Below are positions 1 to 10,045 of a stretch of DNA of 64,000 bases, in pieces. The translations under genes and the position numbers were made by a program. The stretch is from Clostridia bacterium (GTDB lineage Bacteria > Bacillota > Clostridia > Oscillospirales > CAG-382). Where the stretch lies: NCBI GenBank assembly GCA_017447445.1, contig JAFSNK010000021.1, forward strand, positions 103,390-167,389, in the 5' to 3' direction. The notes under the pieces are model-generated. The model did not search any database. It saw only the letters and a program-made list of their open reading frames with translations, and was not told the DNA's origin. Every line of letters begins with the position of its first letter. Within the stretch, counting starts at the first letter, position 1.

Positions 1-855
1 AGCATGCTCTATCATCTTCAACTGTCCGCCGTTTGCTATTTTACCAGTGAATTCTTTATATTTCCTTAATATCACACGGTTTTTTATAGATTTCGGAAGA
101 TTTCTCAGATCGGACTCAAGATATTTCTCCGTCTCGGACTCAAAATATTCCCTGTCCTCGCGGTAGGCGGAAGCAAATCCGGCAAGCGTTCCGACAACGC
201 GGGGATTTATCCTGCTTAACTCCGGCATAACGGTTTTTCTTATATAATTGCGGGTGTATTCCTGCGAATCGTTCGTGCTGTCGTGAACGAAATCCTGCCG
301 AAGCATTGCAAGGAAGCTTTCTATGTCTTCTCTCCCCGCTTTAAGCAGCGGACGCAGGATATACCCGTTTTCTTCCGCTATCGACGCGCCGCCGTAGGAA
401 CCCGAACCGCGTATGAGGTTCATCAAAAGCGTCTCGGCGTCGTCATTCATATTATGCGCCGTTGCGCAGTAATCGAATCTGCCGGAATCGAGATTTCTTT
501 TGAAATACGCGTATCGGCATACGCGCGCGGCTTCCTCCAAAGAGGCCTTGTGCTTCGCCGCGTATGCCGGAACGTCGTCGCGCCCGCGCAAAAGCTCCAC
601 TCCGAGCTTTTCGCACAGTTCGATGCAGAACCTTTCGTCCCGGTCGGCTTCGGCGCCTCGGATCATATGATTGAAATGGCAGGCGACCACGGAAAACCCG
701 AATTCCGGCGCAAGCATAAGCGTTCCGCGAAGCAAAGCGGCGGAATCCGCGCCGCCGGAAAGACAAACGCAAAGCCGTTTTCCGGCAAGCGATCCGCGTC
801 TTTCGGAATAAAACGCGCGCAGTACGTTGAGGACCGCGGGATCATTCGGATTCAT
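1..855 (-). CDS. tilS: tRNA(Ile)-lysidine synthase TilS (partial, C-terminus off the edge)
   Basis: Ligates lysine to C34 of the CAU-anticodon tRNA-Ile so that it reads AUA, using ATP in the cytoplasm. The 285 visible residues hold the PP-loop signature SGGADS at residues 33-38 and the N-type ATP pyrophosphatase core (ACHFNHMIRG and CATAHNMNDDAETLL segments). The ATG at 855 lies inside the end of dnaB, so the two frames overlap by 14 bases and tilS is probably translationally coupled as the last visible gene of the gdpP-rplI-dnaB-tilS run. The C-terminal tRNA-binding domain lies beyond position 1. The PP-loop plus the following motifs make the family call secure. Confidence 0.9.
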   Translation of the reverse strand, partial: MNPNDPAVLNVLRAFYSERRGSLAGKRLCVCLSGGADSAALLRGTLMLAPEFGFSVVACHFNHMIRGAEADRDERFCIELCEKLGVELLRGRDDVPAYAAKHKASLEEAARVCRYAYFKRNLDSGRFDYCATAHNMNDDAETLLMNLIRGSGSYGGASIAEENGYILRPLLKAGREDIESFLAMLRQDFVHDSTNDSQEYTRNYIRKTVMPELSRINPRVVGTLAGFASAYREDREYFESETEKYLESDLRNLPKSIKNRVILRKYKEFTGKIANGGQLKMIEHA

Positions 856-2206
856 TGGTAACGTTATCCTCTATGCCCATAAACTTGAAATACTTACCGA
901 CCCACGCAAGTTTGGCTACCCCGGTACCGCCGTGCCTGTTCTTCGCGACGTTGCATTCGGCGATAACGTAATCGGAATTCTGCGAAACCGACTCGCCGTT
1001 TTCGTTTTCGTGTTCGTAATAATCGCTTCTGTAAAGGAAGAGAACGATGTCCGCGTCCTGCTCTATCGCGCCGGAATCGCGCAGGTCGGAAAGCATCGGC
1101 TGCTTTTCCTTGCGGCTTTCGGTTCCGCGGGCAAGCTGTGAGCAGAGTATGAGCGGCGCTTCGAAATCCTTTGCGATAAGCTTTAACGAACGCGTTATGT
1201 TCGCTATATCGTTAACGCGGTTGTCCGTGACCTTGTCGGGATACATAAGCTGCAGATAGTCGATGACCACGAGCCCGATATTGTCCAGTCGGCGCAGTTT
1301 TGCGCGAATGGTGGAAGGAGTGTTGTTGGAGCTCGGGTCGATATAAATATTCGTGCGAGAAAGCACGCTCGCCGCCTCTGCAAGGTGGCGCCAGTCGTCG
1401 TCCGAAAGCTTCCCGGTGCGCATCGTGCTGCTGTCGATCATCGCTTCGCTGCCGAGCATACGCGCGACAAGCTGTTCCGAAGTCATTTCCAGCGAGAAGA
1501 TCGCAATGTTCTTGTCGGTCGTCTTGGCGATATTGGCGGCAATGTTCATTGCAAAGCTGGTTTTGCCCATACCGGGACGGCCGCCGATTATCACAAGGTC
1601 GCCTTTTCCCATCCCGATAAGCAGTCTGTCTATCGAGGAATATCTTGTCTGTATGCCTGAAAGCGCGTTCGGGTCTTCTTTAAGCAGATTAAGAGTTCTG
1701 TAATGTTCCTTTATAACGTCCGATATCTTATCGAAGCCGTCCTTGTATTTGTCCTTTGATATGCTGTAAATGCGCTGTTCCGCGTAATTAACGGTTTCGT
1801 TCACGCCGCCCTTTTCGCTGTACGCGAGGTCGGATATATCGCGCGAGGCGTCGATAAGCGCGCGTAATACCGATTTATCCTTGATTATGGCGCAGTATTC
1901 GCCGATGTTCACCGCGTCAACGGAAAGGTCGACGAGCAGTTTTATATACTTCGCCGCGTCCCCTTCGGTATAAGTGCCGAGCTGTGTGAGCGCGTTAATA
2001 AGAGTTACCGGATCGATAACTCTGTTGGTATTGAACATTTCGCGCATGGCGGAAAAGATTTGCTTGTGCTGTTCGAGATAAAAATCTTCCTCGGTAAGAG
2101 TAGCGATCTCCGCAAACTTTCCGGAATCGACTATCACCGATCCGAGCACCGCCTGCTCCGCCTCGAGCGAAAAAGGCATTCTTTTTATACTTTCAAAATC
2201 TGCCAT
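842..2206 (-). CDS. dnaB: Replicative DNA helicase DnaB
   Basis: Hexameric 5'-3' helicase that unwinds the replication fork. At 454 residues it has the usual length: an N-terminal primase-interacting domain (residues 10-110), a linker, and a RecA-like ATPase core with Walker A GGRPGMGKT (about 208-216) and Walker B LVVIDYLQL (about 312-320), followed by an SQLARGTE segment. No intein or insertion is visible. It follows rplI by 19 bases and overlaps tilS, the standard Bacillota order gdpP-rplI-dnaB. Confidence 0.97.
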   Translation of the reverse strand: MADFESIKRMPFSLEAEQAVLGSVIVDSGKFAEIATLTEEDFYLEQHKQIFSAMREMFNTNRVIDPVTLINALTQLGTYTEGDAAKYIKLLVDLSVDAVNIGEYCAIIKDKSVLRALIDASRDISDLAYSEKGGVNETVNYAEQRIYSISKDKYKDGFDKISDVIKEHYRTLNLLKEDPNALSGIQTRYSSIDRLLIGMGKGDLVIIGGRPGMGKTSFAMNIAANIAKTTDKNIAIFSLEMTSEQLVARMLGSEAMIDSSTMRTGKLSDDDWRHLAEAASVLSRTNIYIDPSSNNTPSTIRAKLRRLDNIGLVVIDYLQLMYPDKVTDNRVNDIANITRSLKLIAKDFEAPLILCSQLARGTESRKEKQPMLSDLRDSGAIEQDADIVLFLYRSDYYEHENENGESVSQNSDYVIAECNVAKNRHGGTGVAKLAWVGKYFKFMGIEDNVTNESE

Positions 2207-2225
2207 ATAATCCTCCCGGACCGGT

Positions 2226-2669
2226 CTACTGTTCGACGCAAAGCTTCAAGACAGCGGAAACACCCTGAAACAGCTTTATTTTAACGTCGTATTCGCCGAC
2301 GGTCTTTATATTGCCGTCGATGGAAATATCGCGCTTGTCTATGTCGATGCCGAGATCGGACCTGATCTTGTCGCTGACGTCCTTGGAGGTAACGGCGCCG
2401 TAAAGTCTGCCGTCGGCGCCTCCGGTGGTCTTGAAAACGATTTTTTTATCGGCGAGGAACGCCTTTGTCTCCTCGGCTTTCTTTTTCTGTTCCGCAAGGT
2501 GGAACGCTTCGCTTTCCTTGCGTACCTCGATCTGTTTCAATACTCCGGCATCCGCGGGCTTCGCAAGCCCCCGCGGGAAAAGATAGTTGCGGGCGTATCC
2601 GTCCGAAGCGTTTATCAGATCGCCTTTTTTGCCCTGCCCTTTCACGTCCTGGAGAAGAATAACTTTCAT
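2226..2669 (-). CDS. rplI: 50S ribosomal protein L9
   Basis: L9 is an elongated two-domain protein of the large ribosomal subunit. The 147-residue product begins [17 protein letters not shown], the conserved rRNA-binding N-domain with its Gly/Lys-rich loop, followed by a long charged connecting helix (residues about 40-75) and the C-domain. A longer in-frame reading to 2840 exists, but the ATG at 2669 has a good ribosome-binding site (AAAGGAG) and matches the family start. It is 13 bases downstream of gdpP and 19 bases upstream of dnaB. Confidence 0.96.
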   Translation of the reverse strand: MKVILLQDVKGQGKKGDLINASDGYARNYLFPRGLAKPADAGVLKQIEVRKESEAFHLAEQKKKAEETKAFLADKKIVFKTTGGADGRLYGAVTSKDVSDKIRSDLGIDIDKRDISIDGNIKTVGEYDVKIKLFQGVSAVLKLCVEQ

Positions 2670-2682
2670 TGCAGTACTCCTT

Positions 2683-4704
2683 TCAGTCGCCGCTGCCCAC
2701 GTATTCGTCGATAGCGGATTTAAGAATAGCTTTTGCTTCGTCGGTATCGAATACGACGCTGCCCAGCCCGTCGCCGCTGCGCCGTCTGATAAGCGCCCCG
2801 GCGGACTGGAAATGCCCGCCGCCGCCCAGCATATGCGCAATGTTTATAACGTTCACGCTGCCGTCACTGCGCGCGGAAAGGTTAACGCCGTTGTCGAGCG
2901 AATAAAGCACGAACGACGCGGACACTCCGTCGATGTCGACAAGCCGGTCCGCGGCTTTGGAAGCTGTCACCTTGTTTTCCGGCGAATCGCTTCCGGTGAG
3001 CACCGAGATCGCGAAGCAATCGCGGTATATCTCCATATTCTGTTCTATTTTGTTCACACTTACGAACTGCGACATATCGGATTTGAAGAAGTTCTTCGCC
3101 TTGCCCGGATCGGCGCCCGCGTTTTTAAGGAAAATACACGCGGAATAGGTCCTTGTGCCGGTATCGTGAGAGAAGAACTGCGTGTCTAACAGTATTCCGG
3201 CAAGCAGCACTCTCGCCTCTTCGGGACGTATGTCGCCCGGGCGTATCGAAAGCTCTAGTATCTCGCATACGAGCTCGGAGGCGCTGGAAGCGGTAGGATC
3301 GATGTTAGAAGGTTCGAGCACCTGCGGACCGAGCGGGGTTTTTATAGCGTGGTGGTCGATAACGATAACTCTGCTTGCGTTCTCGTATACGCCGCGCGCA
3401 GCAAACAGCTCCGGATTGGAAACGTCGGTGATAATAACCAGAGTTTTCGGCGAAAGCAGTTCCTGGGCATATACCTCGTCGACGAACATTTTGGAGTATT
3501 CGGGAAATTCGTCGAGCGTTTCGGTGATGCGAGAAATATTCCTGTCGTTGCGGTCCGCTACGATGCAGCAGGGCTTTCCGTAAACCGCCACGAGCTTGGA
3601 AATGCCGATATTCGAAGCGATGGAGTCGAAGTCGGGATTGATATGCCCCATTATAATAACGTTGGAGCATTTTTCAAGCTCCTCGCAGAGCAGGTCGCGG
3701 CAAAGACGCGAACGTATCTTCGTCTGCCGCTGTACCGCTTTGGTCCTGCCGCCGTAGCTGTCCTCGCCGTCTTTGGTCTTTACAACGGCAAGCGCGCCGC
3801 CGCGCTGGAGCGCGGAACGAAGCGCCGCCTGTGCGCTTTCGCGTTTATCCTGCAAGGTACCGCTGCCCGATGAAACGCCTATCGAAATGGTCATCGGCAC
3901 CGGCGATTCACGCAGAGAAGCTTCCACGACTTTGTCGAGAATATCGAACTTGTCTGCTATCATGTCCTCGAGATGCCGGTTTTCAAACTGCATAACGTAT
4001 TTGTCGCGGTCGTATTCGGTAAGCACCGCGTCGTATCCCGCCGCCCATTCGGTAAGCAGCCCGTTTACCGTCGCGGAGCCGAACCTGCGGTTCTCCTGGA
4101 CCTCCTGGGTGACCTCGTTCGTGTTGTCGATAACTATATACGCGACGCGTATCGAACTGTCTTCCAGCTCCTTGCGGAGACTCGCCTCGGTATCGCGGCT
4201 GTACCATATCGCGCCGTAAAGCTTCTGCCTTCTGAATTCAAGCGGAAACGATTTAACTGAATAGTGCGCGTTCTCGGCGTCTATTATTATCGGCGCGCCG
4301 CTTTCGTTGAACGACGATTCGAGATTGAAATAAGAAACCATTCCGCCGAAAAGTTTGGCGGCTCCGGTACTGACGCGGTGCTTTTTGACTTCGCCTATCG
4401 AATCGAAGCGCGGGTTGCTCCAAACGACGCGGTTGGATTCGTTGACTACCATTATAGGCGCATCGATATCGTCGAGTATTTCGGAGAACATCTCCGAAAA
4501 TCCGCTCGATTCGAGGTCGGCGTAAGTATTCTTGCGTTTGATAAAATATACGGCCAGAATCACCGCGCCGTATATAAGCGCGCAGATCAGGACGGTATAT
4601 CCTGCGGCTGTGTTTATAATGAACGCTATAAGCGCCGCGACCGTGATTATGACAAGCCCGATAAGCTCGCCGATCACGCTGTGGAATCCTGAGTGCTTTT
4701 TCAC
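2683..4704 (-). CDS. gdpP: Cyclic-di-AMP phosphodiesterase GdpP (YybT family)
   Basis: Membrane-bound DHH-family phosphodiesterase that hydrolyses c-di-AMP and so affects osmolyte and cell-wall homeostasis. Layout over 673 residues: two membrane helices (about 10-53), a PAS-like domain (about 75-170), a degenerate GGDEF domain (about 180-310), then DHH/DHHA1. Motif GHINPDFDS lies at about 353-361, the DHH triad at about 450-452, and a [10 protein letters not shown] motif near the C-terminus. Translation starts at GTG, preceded by AAAGGAGG. Its own sigma-A promoter overlaps the end of parC. First gene of gdpP-rplI-dnaB-tilS. Confidence 0.95.
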   Translation of the reverse strand: MKKHSGFHSVIGELIGLVIITVAALIAFIINTAAGYTVLICALIYGAVILAVYFIKRKNTYADLESSGFSEMFSEILDDIDAPIMVVNESNRVVWSNPRFDSIGEVKKHRVSTGAAKLFGGMVSYFNLESSFNESGAPIIIDAENAHYSVKSFPLEFRRQKLYGAIWYSRDTEASLRKELEDSSIRVAYIVIDNTNEVTQEVQENRRFGSATVNGLLTEWAAGYDAVLTEYDRDKYVMQFENRHLEDMIADKFDILDKVVEASLRESPVPMTISIGVSSGSGTLQDKRESAQAALRSALQRGGALAVVKTKDGEDSYGGRTKAVQRQTKIRSRLCRDLLCEELEKCSNVIIMGHINPDFDSIASNIGISKLVAVYGKPCCIVADRNDRNISRITETLDEFPEYSKMFVDEVYAQELLSPKTLVIITDVSNPELFAARGVYENASRVIVIDHHAIKTPLGPQVLEPSNIDPTASSASELVCEILELSIRPGDIRPEEARVLLAGILLDTQFFSHDTGTRTYSACIFLKNAGADPGKAKNFFKSDMSQFVSVNKIEQNMEIYRDCFAISVLTGSDSPENKVTASKAADRLVDIDGVSASFVLYSLDNGVNLSARSDGSVNVINIAHMLGGGGHFQSAGALIRRRSGDGLGSVVFDTDEAKAILKSAIDEYVGSGD

Positions 4705-4737
4705 GCGGGGAGTCGCCTCCTTTGTTTTAGAAGTTAT

Positions 4738-4766
4738 ATTTTACCACAAAACAACGCGCTTGTCAA
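4738..4766 (-). promoter_or_regulatory. Sigma-A promoter of gdpP-rplI-dnaB-tilS
   Basis: On the minus strand: -35 TTGACA (4761-4766), 17-base spacer, -10 TAAAAT (4738-4743). The -35 box overlaps the parC stop region, so the downstream operon can fire separately from the parE-parC transcript. Confidence 0.75.
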
Positions 4767-6994
4767 TCCAGCAATGTTTGCTGTGTTATTTCCGGGTCGC
4801 TGTCCTCGAATATCACTCCCGTCGCGGGGAGTTTGCTCTTTCTGTAGCGCGATTCTTTAATAAGCATCCGCACGGCGGGATCGTATTTCTCCGCGCTGAC
4901 GACGTGTCTGCCCTTCTTTAACGTGAACAGCGTGCTGCCGGAGGAAGTGCGCGTGCTCTTTTCGATGACCTGGCTCTCTTTTATAAGCAGCGCCCTGTCG
5001 TCGTCGGACATAACAAGGTATTCGCATTTTCCGGAGGCGCGGAAAACGCCGACGGCGGGACTGCCGCCGAAGAACGCGTTCGTAAGGCGCTTGCGGTTGG
5101 TCTTCGTTTCGTAGGAGTTCAGAGGTACCGAAACCGCCTTGCCGTTTTCGAAGAACATGATCACGTTGCCGGAATATTCTTTCAGGCAGATCGCGGAAAC
5201 GACCTTTTCGTCTTCGTCGAATTTAAGCTTCGCGGGGACGTAATCGCCGAGCGCGCTCGCCTTGCAGTCGTCGAAATCGTCGAGCTTGGCTTTATAAACC
5301 TGCGCGCGTGTGGTGAAGAACAGCACCTCGGCGGCGTTAGACGTATCGAACTTGATATTGAGCGAGTCGTTTTCCTTGTATTTCTGCACGTCGTTGCCTC
5401 GCAGCGAAGCGAGCGTGCATTTTTTGAAGTATCCCTCTTTGCTGAGTATCGCAACGCAGGGATAATCCTCCGTCGGCTCCGTTTCGTCCACGGAGGAGAC
5501 GTCTTCCCTGTTCATTATATAAGTCTTTCGCGGCATACCGTATTTATCCGCCACGCCTTCAAGCTGCTTTATTATGCGGTTCTTTATCTTTCTGTCGCTC
5601 GAAATAAGACTCTTCAGTTCCTCTATCTCTTTTTCAAGGTCTTTTATCTCGTCGATGCGCTTCAAAATATATTGCTTGTTGAGATTGCGCAACTTGATAT
5701 CCGCGACGAATTCCGCCTGCGTCTCGTCGATCTTGAACCCTTTCATAAGGTTCGGGACAACGTCTTTTTCGTTTTCGGTGTGCCTTATTATCGCGATCGC
5801 CTTGTCTATGTCGAGCAGTATCTCGCGCAGACCGTAAAGGAGATGCAGCTTATCGGATTTTTTGCCCAGATCGAATATATAAGTTCTGCGGAGACATTCC
5901 ACGCGGAATGCGCACCATTCCTCCAATATGGCTTTTATGCCCATCGTGCAGGGAACGCTGCCGACGAGCACGTTGAAATTGCATTTGAAAGTGTCTTCTA
6001 ATTTCGTAAGCTTGAAGAGCTTCTGCATCACTCTTTCGGGATCCGCGCCGCGTTTAAGGTCTATCGACATAACGCATCCGCCGGAGAACTCTATTTCGTC
6101 CCTAACAAAAGTAACGTCTTTAAGTTTTCCGTCCTTGACGAGCTGTATGATCGAATCGATTATGTTTTCGATCGTGGTCGTGTAAGGGATCTGCATCACG
6201 TCTATGCGGTTTTCTTTTTTATTGTAAGAATACTTCGCGCGGAGCTTAAAAGTCCCTCTGCCGGTCTCGTAGATCTCGCGCAGTTGCTCGCGGTCGTAAA
6301 GCAATATCCCGCCGGTGGAAAAGTCCGGCGCTTTAAGGATCTCCAGTATTTCGTCGGTGGTGATATCCTCGTTGCGCAGATAAGCGCTCGTGACCTCGCA
6401 CACCTCGCGAAGGTTGAACGAGCAGATGTCGCTCGCCATACCGACCGCGATGCCGGAGTTGTTGGAAACGAGAATATTCGGGAAGCTCGTGGGGAGAACT
6501 TCCGGTTCGGTGGTGGAATTATCGTAGTTGGGAACAAAATCCACGGCGTCTTTTTCTATGCCGCTGAAAATCTCCTCGCTTATTTTCGCAAGCTTGCATT
6601 CGGTGTAACGCGAAGCGGAGCAAGCCATATCGGAATACTGCTTGCCGAAGCTGCCCTTCGATTCGATGAACGGATGCAGCAGAGCTTCCTTCCCGGTCGT
6701 CAGACGGACGAGGGTATCGTAGATGGCGGCGTCACCGTGGGGGTTCAAAGTCATCGTCGCGCCGCAGACCTTCGCGCATTTCTGCGTAGGTCCGTTAAGC
6801 AGCCCCATATTATACATAGTGTAAAGCAGTTTTCGGTGAGCCGGCTTGAATCCGTCGATCTCGGGAATAGCGCGCGCGACTATAACGCTCATTGCGTAGG
6901 GCATATAGTTCGTTTCGAGCACGTTGGTTATGCCGATGTCTACGGGTTCGGCGATTGTTTCCGGCTCCTCGGGTTTCGTTCTGCGTTTAGCCAT
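4763..6994 (-). CDS. parC: Type IIA topoisomerase A subunit (ParC-like, possibly GyrA-like)
   Basis: DNA cleavage and religation subunit of a type IIA topoisomerase. The 743 residues contain the winged-helix/tower core with active-site Tyr at about 130 (SASRYTE), a coiled-coil region (about 420-480), and a C-terminal beta-pinwheel domain (about 490-740). No clear GyrA-box (QRRGGKG) is seen in the pinwheel, which favours topoisomerase IV (decatenation) over gyrase. It lies 11 bases after the B subunit gene. Several segments around the active site are divergent (for example PTQKCAKVCGATMTLNPHGDAA). ParC versus a divergent gyrase paralogue cannot be settled without the other pair in the genome. 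Confidence 0.85.
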   Translation of the reverse strand: MAKRRTKPEEPETIAEPVDIGITNVLETNYMPYAMSVIVARAIPEIDGFKPAHRKLLYTMYNMGLLNGPTQKCAKVCGATMTLNPHGDAAIYDTLVRLTTGKEALLHPFIESKGSFGKQYSDMACSASRYTECKLAKISEEIFSGIEKDAVDFVPNYDNSTTEPEVLPTSFPNILVSNNSGIAVGMASDICSFNLREVCEVTSAYLRNEDITTDEILEILKAPDFSTGGILLYDREQLREIYETGRGTFKLRAKYSYNKKENRIDVMQIPYTTTIENIIDSIIQLVKDGKLKDVTFVRDEIEFSGGCVMSIDLKRGADPERVMQKLFKLTKLEDTFKCNFNVLVGSVPCTMGIKAILEEWCAFRVECLRRTYIFDLGKKSDKLHLLYGLREILLDIDKAIAIIRHTENEKDVVPNLMKGFKIDETQAEFVADIKLRNLNKQYILKRIDEIKDLEKEIEELKSLISSDRKIKNRIIKQLEGVADKYGMPRKTYIMNREDVSSVDETEPTEDYPCVAILSKEGYFKKCTLASLRGNDVQKYKENDSLNIKFDTSNAAEVLFFTTRAQVYKAKLDDFDDCKASALGDYVPAKLKFDEDEKVVSAICLKEYSGNVIMFFENGKAVSVPLNSYETKTNRKRLTNAFFGGSPAVGVFRASGKCEYLVMSDDDRALLIKESQVIEKSTRTSSGSTLFTLKKGRHVVSAEKYDPAVRMLIKESRYRKSKLPATGVIFEDSDPEITQQTLLD

Positions 6995-7005
6995 TTTCTA
7001 CCTCA

Positions 7006-8988
7006 TCAATAATCCGCGAGATTAATATATTTCGCGCCGTGGTTTGCAATGAAATCTTTTCTTCCCGTGATGTTGTCGCCCAAAAGCACGTCGAACATCT
7101 CGTAAGTCTTCTGCTCATCCTCCGGCATGATGCGTATAAGCCGCCTCGTCGCCGGATGCATCGTTGTCAGACTCATCATATCGGCGTTGTTTTCGCCAAG
7201 ACCTTTTGAACGCTGCAGCGTGTATTTTTTATCGCCGATACCGCGAAGTATCTCTATCTTTTCCGCTTCGCTGTAAGCGAACCGCGTTTCCTGCCCGCAG
7301 GTTATCTCGTAAAGCGGAGTCTCGGCGATATATATCCTGCCTTCGGCTATAAGCGAAGGAAGCAGGCGGTAGAACATAGTTAAAATAAGCGTTCTTATTT
7401 GGTATCCGTCCTCGTCCGCGTCGGTGCAGATGATTATTTTATCCCAGCGCAGGGCGCCGAGGTCGAAAGCGGAAACGCCCTTTCCTTTTATACCCTTGAC
7501 TTCCATTCCGCAACCGATAACTTTAATCAGATCGATGATTATATCGCTTTTCATTATCTTATCGAAGCTGGCTTTAAGGCAGTTAAGCGTTTTCCCGCGC
7601 ACCGGCATTACCGCCTGGAATTCCGCGTTGCGCGCAAGCCGGCAGCTCGTCGCCGCGGAATCGCCTTCGACGATATACAGCTCGCACTTATCCGGGTCGC
7701 GCAGACGGCAGCCGACGAATTTTTCGACTGTGTTGTTGATATCCAGCGTGGTAGTTAGCTTTTTCTTCGCCGTAACTCGCATATGCTCCGCCGATTCGCG
7801 AGCGCGCTTGTTCACAAGTACCTGCGTAACGATCTTGTCCGCCGCCTGAGGGTTCTCGGCAAAGAACACCTCCAGCGAATGCTTGAAAAACTCCGTCATC
7901 GCGTCGGCGATAAACACGTTCGTAATGGCTTTTTTGGTCTGGTTCTCGTAGGAAGTAAGAGTCGAAAACGAATTAACGACGAGAACGAGCGAATCCTCTA
8001 TATCCGAAAACAGTATCTTGCTTTCGTTTTTATTGTATTTTCCGTTGTTCTTCGCGTACTGGTCCAGAGCCCAGACGAACGCGCTGCGCGTCGCTTTGTC
8101 GGGCGAACCGCCGTGCTCGAGGAACGAGGAGTTGTGGTAGTATTCGATAAGGTTCACGTCGTTGGAAAAGCAGAACGCGAACTGCATTTTAAGCTTGTAA
8201 TCGCTTTTATCCGCTCTGTCCCGCCCGACGCGCTCGGCGGAATAGTCCGCCACCGGGGAAATGCCCGTGTCGCCGACAATCTCTTTGATATAGTCGATGA
8301 TACCGTTTTCGTAAACGAATTCCTCGGTACTGAACGAGCCGTCCTGCTCCTGCCATTTCAGCACGAGCGTGAGCCCCGCGTTCACGACCGCCTGCTTTTT
8401 CATCACCGCGGTGAAGTAATCTTTCGGTATGTCAATATCGGTGAACACCTTGCGGTCGCTTCTCCAGCGGATAACGGTGCCGGTCCGGTTTTTGGGCGAT
8501 TCGGACCTTTGCAGTTCGCCTTCGGGCTCGCCGGACCTGAAGTTTATAAAATACTTGGTGCCCTTCTGGTAGGAAGTGACTTCCATAAACTCCGAAGCGT
8601 ACTGCGTGGCGCAGGCGCCGAGCCCGTTCAGCCCGAGCGAGTATTCATAAGCGCCGCCTTCGGCGTTGTTGTACTTGCCGCCGGCGTAAAGCTCGCAGAA
8701 AACGAGCTCCCAGTTATAGCGCTGTTCCTTTTCGTTCCAGTCCAAGGGCACGCCACGCCCGAAGTCCTCGACTTCCATAACGCGGTCCTTGTATACCGTA
8801 ACGTTTATCTTCGTTCCGTAGCCCTCGCGGTATTCGTCGATGGCGTTCGAAAGTATTTCGAAAAACGAATGCTCGCACCCCTCGATGCCGTCGGAACCGA
8901 ATATGACGGCGGGGCGCAAACGCACGCGGTCCGCGCCTTTTAACGAAGATATTGTCTGATCATTGTATTCCGCGGTCTTTTTTGCCAT
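7006..8988 (-). CDS. parE: Type IIA topoisomerase B subunit (ParE-like)
   Basis: ATPase subunit partner of the adjacent A subunit. GHKL motifs are visible: EILSNAIDE (about 44-52), EDFGRGVP (about 74-81) and GLNGLGA (about 119-125). A C-terminal TOPRIM domain carries EGDSAA and DADEDG, the Mg-binding residues of the strand-passage site. Length 660 fits ParE/GyrB without the large proteobacterial insertion. Some usually invariant positions differ (DADEDGYQIRTL rather than the common DADVDGAHIRTL), marking a divergent subfamily. The spacing of 10-11 bases to trpS and parC suggests one transcript. Confidence 0.88.
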   Translation of the reverse strand: MAKKTAEYNDQTISSLKGADRVRLRPAVIFGSDGIEGCEHSFFEILSNAIDEYREGYGTKINVTVYKDRVMEVEDFGRGVPLDWNEKEQRYNWELVFCELYAGGKYNNAEGGAYEYSLGLNGLGACATQYASEFMEVTSYQKGTKYFINFRSGEPEGELQRSESPKNRTGTVIRWRSDRKVFTDIDIPKDYFTAVMKKQAVVNAGLTLVLKWQEQDGSFSTEEFVYENGIIDYIKEIVGDTGISPVADYSAERVGRDRADKSDYKLKMQFAFCFSNDVNLIEYYHNSSFLEHGGSPDKATRSAFVWALDQYAKNNGKYNKNESKILFSDIEDSLVLVVNSFSTLTSYENQTKKAITNVFIADAMTEFFKHSLEVFFAENPQAADKIVTQVLVNKRARESAEHMRVTAKKKLTTTLDINNTVEKFVGCRLRDPDKCELYIVEGDSAATSCRLARNAEFQAVMPVRGKTLNCLKASFDKIMKSDIIIDLIKVIGCGMEVKGIKGKGVSAFDLGALRWDKIIICTDADEDGYQIRTLILTMFYRLLPSLIAEGRIYIAETPLYEITCGQETRFAYSEAEKIEILRGIGDKKYTLQRSKGLGENNADMMSLTTMHPATRRLIRIMPEDEQKTYEMFDVLLGDNITGRKDFIANHGAKYINLADY

Positions 8989-8998
8989 AACAACTTCC

Positions 8999-10009
8999 TT
9001 ATTTGTTAACAGAATAGAATCCTACCTTGCGATATACCTTGCGCAGCGTCTTGTTCGCCGTGTATGAGGCTCTCTCGGCGCCGTCTGTCAAAACAGCGTC
9101 AAGCTGCGCCTTGTCCGCAAGGAATACGTTATATTTGTCCTGGAGCGCCGACAGCGCGTCTGCGGCGACTTCGCCGACGGCAAGTTTGAAATCGCCGTAG
9201 CCCTTGCCTTCGAATTCGCGCTCTATCTCACCGTATGTCTTTCCGGTGAACGCGGCGTAAATATTCATAAGGTTGTTAATGCCGTCCTTGCCCTCGGCGA
9301 ATCTCACCTCGCTGCCGGAATCGGTCACCGCGCGTTTTATCTTGCGTATAACCGTATCGCGGCTGTCGAGCAGGAACACGCTGCCGTCGCCGGGATCGGA
9401 TTTGCTCATCTTCGAAAGCGGATCGGTAAGAGACATTATCTTCGTCCCGATCTTCGGCATATAAGGTTCGGGTATTTTGAACGTGTCGGAATAGGTATTA
9501 TTGAACCTGATTGCGATATCCCTTGCTATCTCGATATGCTGCTTCTGATCGGCGCCGACGGGAACGAGATCCGCCTGATAAAGCAGTATGTCCGCCGCCA
9601 TAAGCACCGGATAGGTAAAAAGCCCTGCGTTGATATTGTCGGCGTGCTTTGCGGATTTATCCTTGAACTGCGTCATACGCGAAAGCTCTCCGAACATCGT
9701 AAAACAATCCAGCACCCAGCCGAGCTGCGCGTGCGCGGGAACGTGGCTCTGCAGGAAAATCGCGTTCTCACGCGGGTCGATGCCGGCGGCAAGGTAAAGC
9801 GCCATCGTTTTCAAGCTGTTCTGCCTTAATTCGGCGGGCACCTGGCGAACCGTTATCGCGTGGAGGTCTACCACGCAGAAATAGCAGTTGTATTCATACT
9901 GTATCTTCGCCCAGTTGCGCAGCGCTCCTAAATAATTGCCTATAGTGAGAGTACCGGAGGGCTGTATGCCCGAAAGTATCGTCTTTTTTTCCGCATTCGT
10001 GTTTTCCAT
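8999..10009 (-). CDS. trpS: Tryptophan-tRNA ligase
   Basis: Class I aminoacyl-tRNA synthetase that charges tRNA-Trp. The 336-residue sequence opens with ILSGIQPSGTLTIGNYLGAL, the family's HIGH-region variant (TIGN), and carries the KMSKS loop (LSKMSKSDPG) near residue 200. Length is typical. The ATG at 10009 follows a GAAGAGG ribosome-binding site. No T-box leader is present: it sits 36 bases downstream of the aminotransferase gene and is likely cotranscribed with it and with parE-parC. Confidence 0.96.
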   Translation of the reverse strand: MENTNAEKKTILSGIQPSGTLTIGNYLGALRNWAKIQYEYNCYFCVVDLHAITVRQVPAELRQNSLKTMALYLAAGIDPRENAIFLQSHVPAHAQLGWVLDCFTMFGELSRMTQFKDKSAKHADNINAGLFTYPVLMAADILLYQADLVPVGADQKQHIEIARDIAIRFNNTYSDTFKIPEPYMPKIGTKIMSLTDPLSKMSKSDPGDGSVFLLDSRDTVIRKIKRAVTDSGSEVRFAEGKDGINNLMNIYAAFTGKTYGEIEREFEGKGYGDFKLAVGEVAADALSALQDKYNVFLADKAQLDAVLTDGAERASYTANKTLRKVYRKVGFYSVNK

Positions 10010-10045
10010 ATATAAAACCTCTTCAAAAATTATGGATTTTCGTGA

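Noticed and set aside
2670-2840. N-terminal extension of rplI upstream of 2669
   Set aside because: Overlaps gdpP and lacks similarity to L9; the internal ATG has the proper ribosome-binding site.
7783-8943. A 386-codon open frame on the plus strand
   Set aside because: Antisense to parE, which has intact GHKL and TOPRIM motifs.
9960-10045. T-box leader for trpS
   Set aside because: Only 36 bases separate trpS from the upstream gene, with no room for a T-box or specifier loop.
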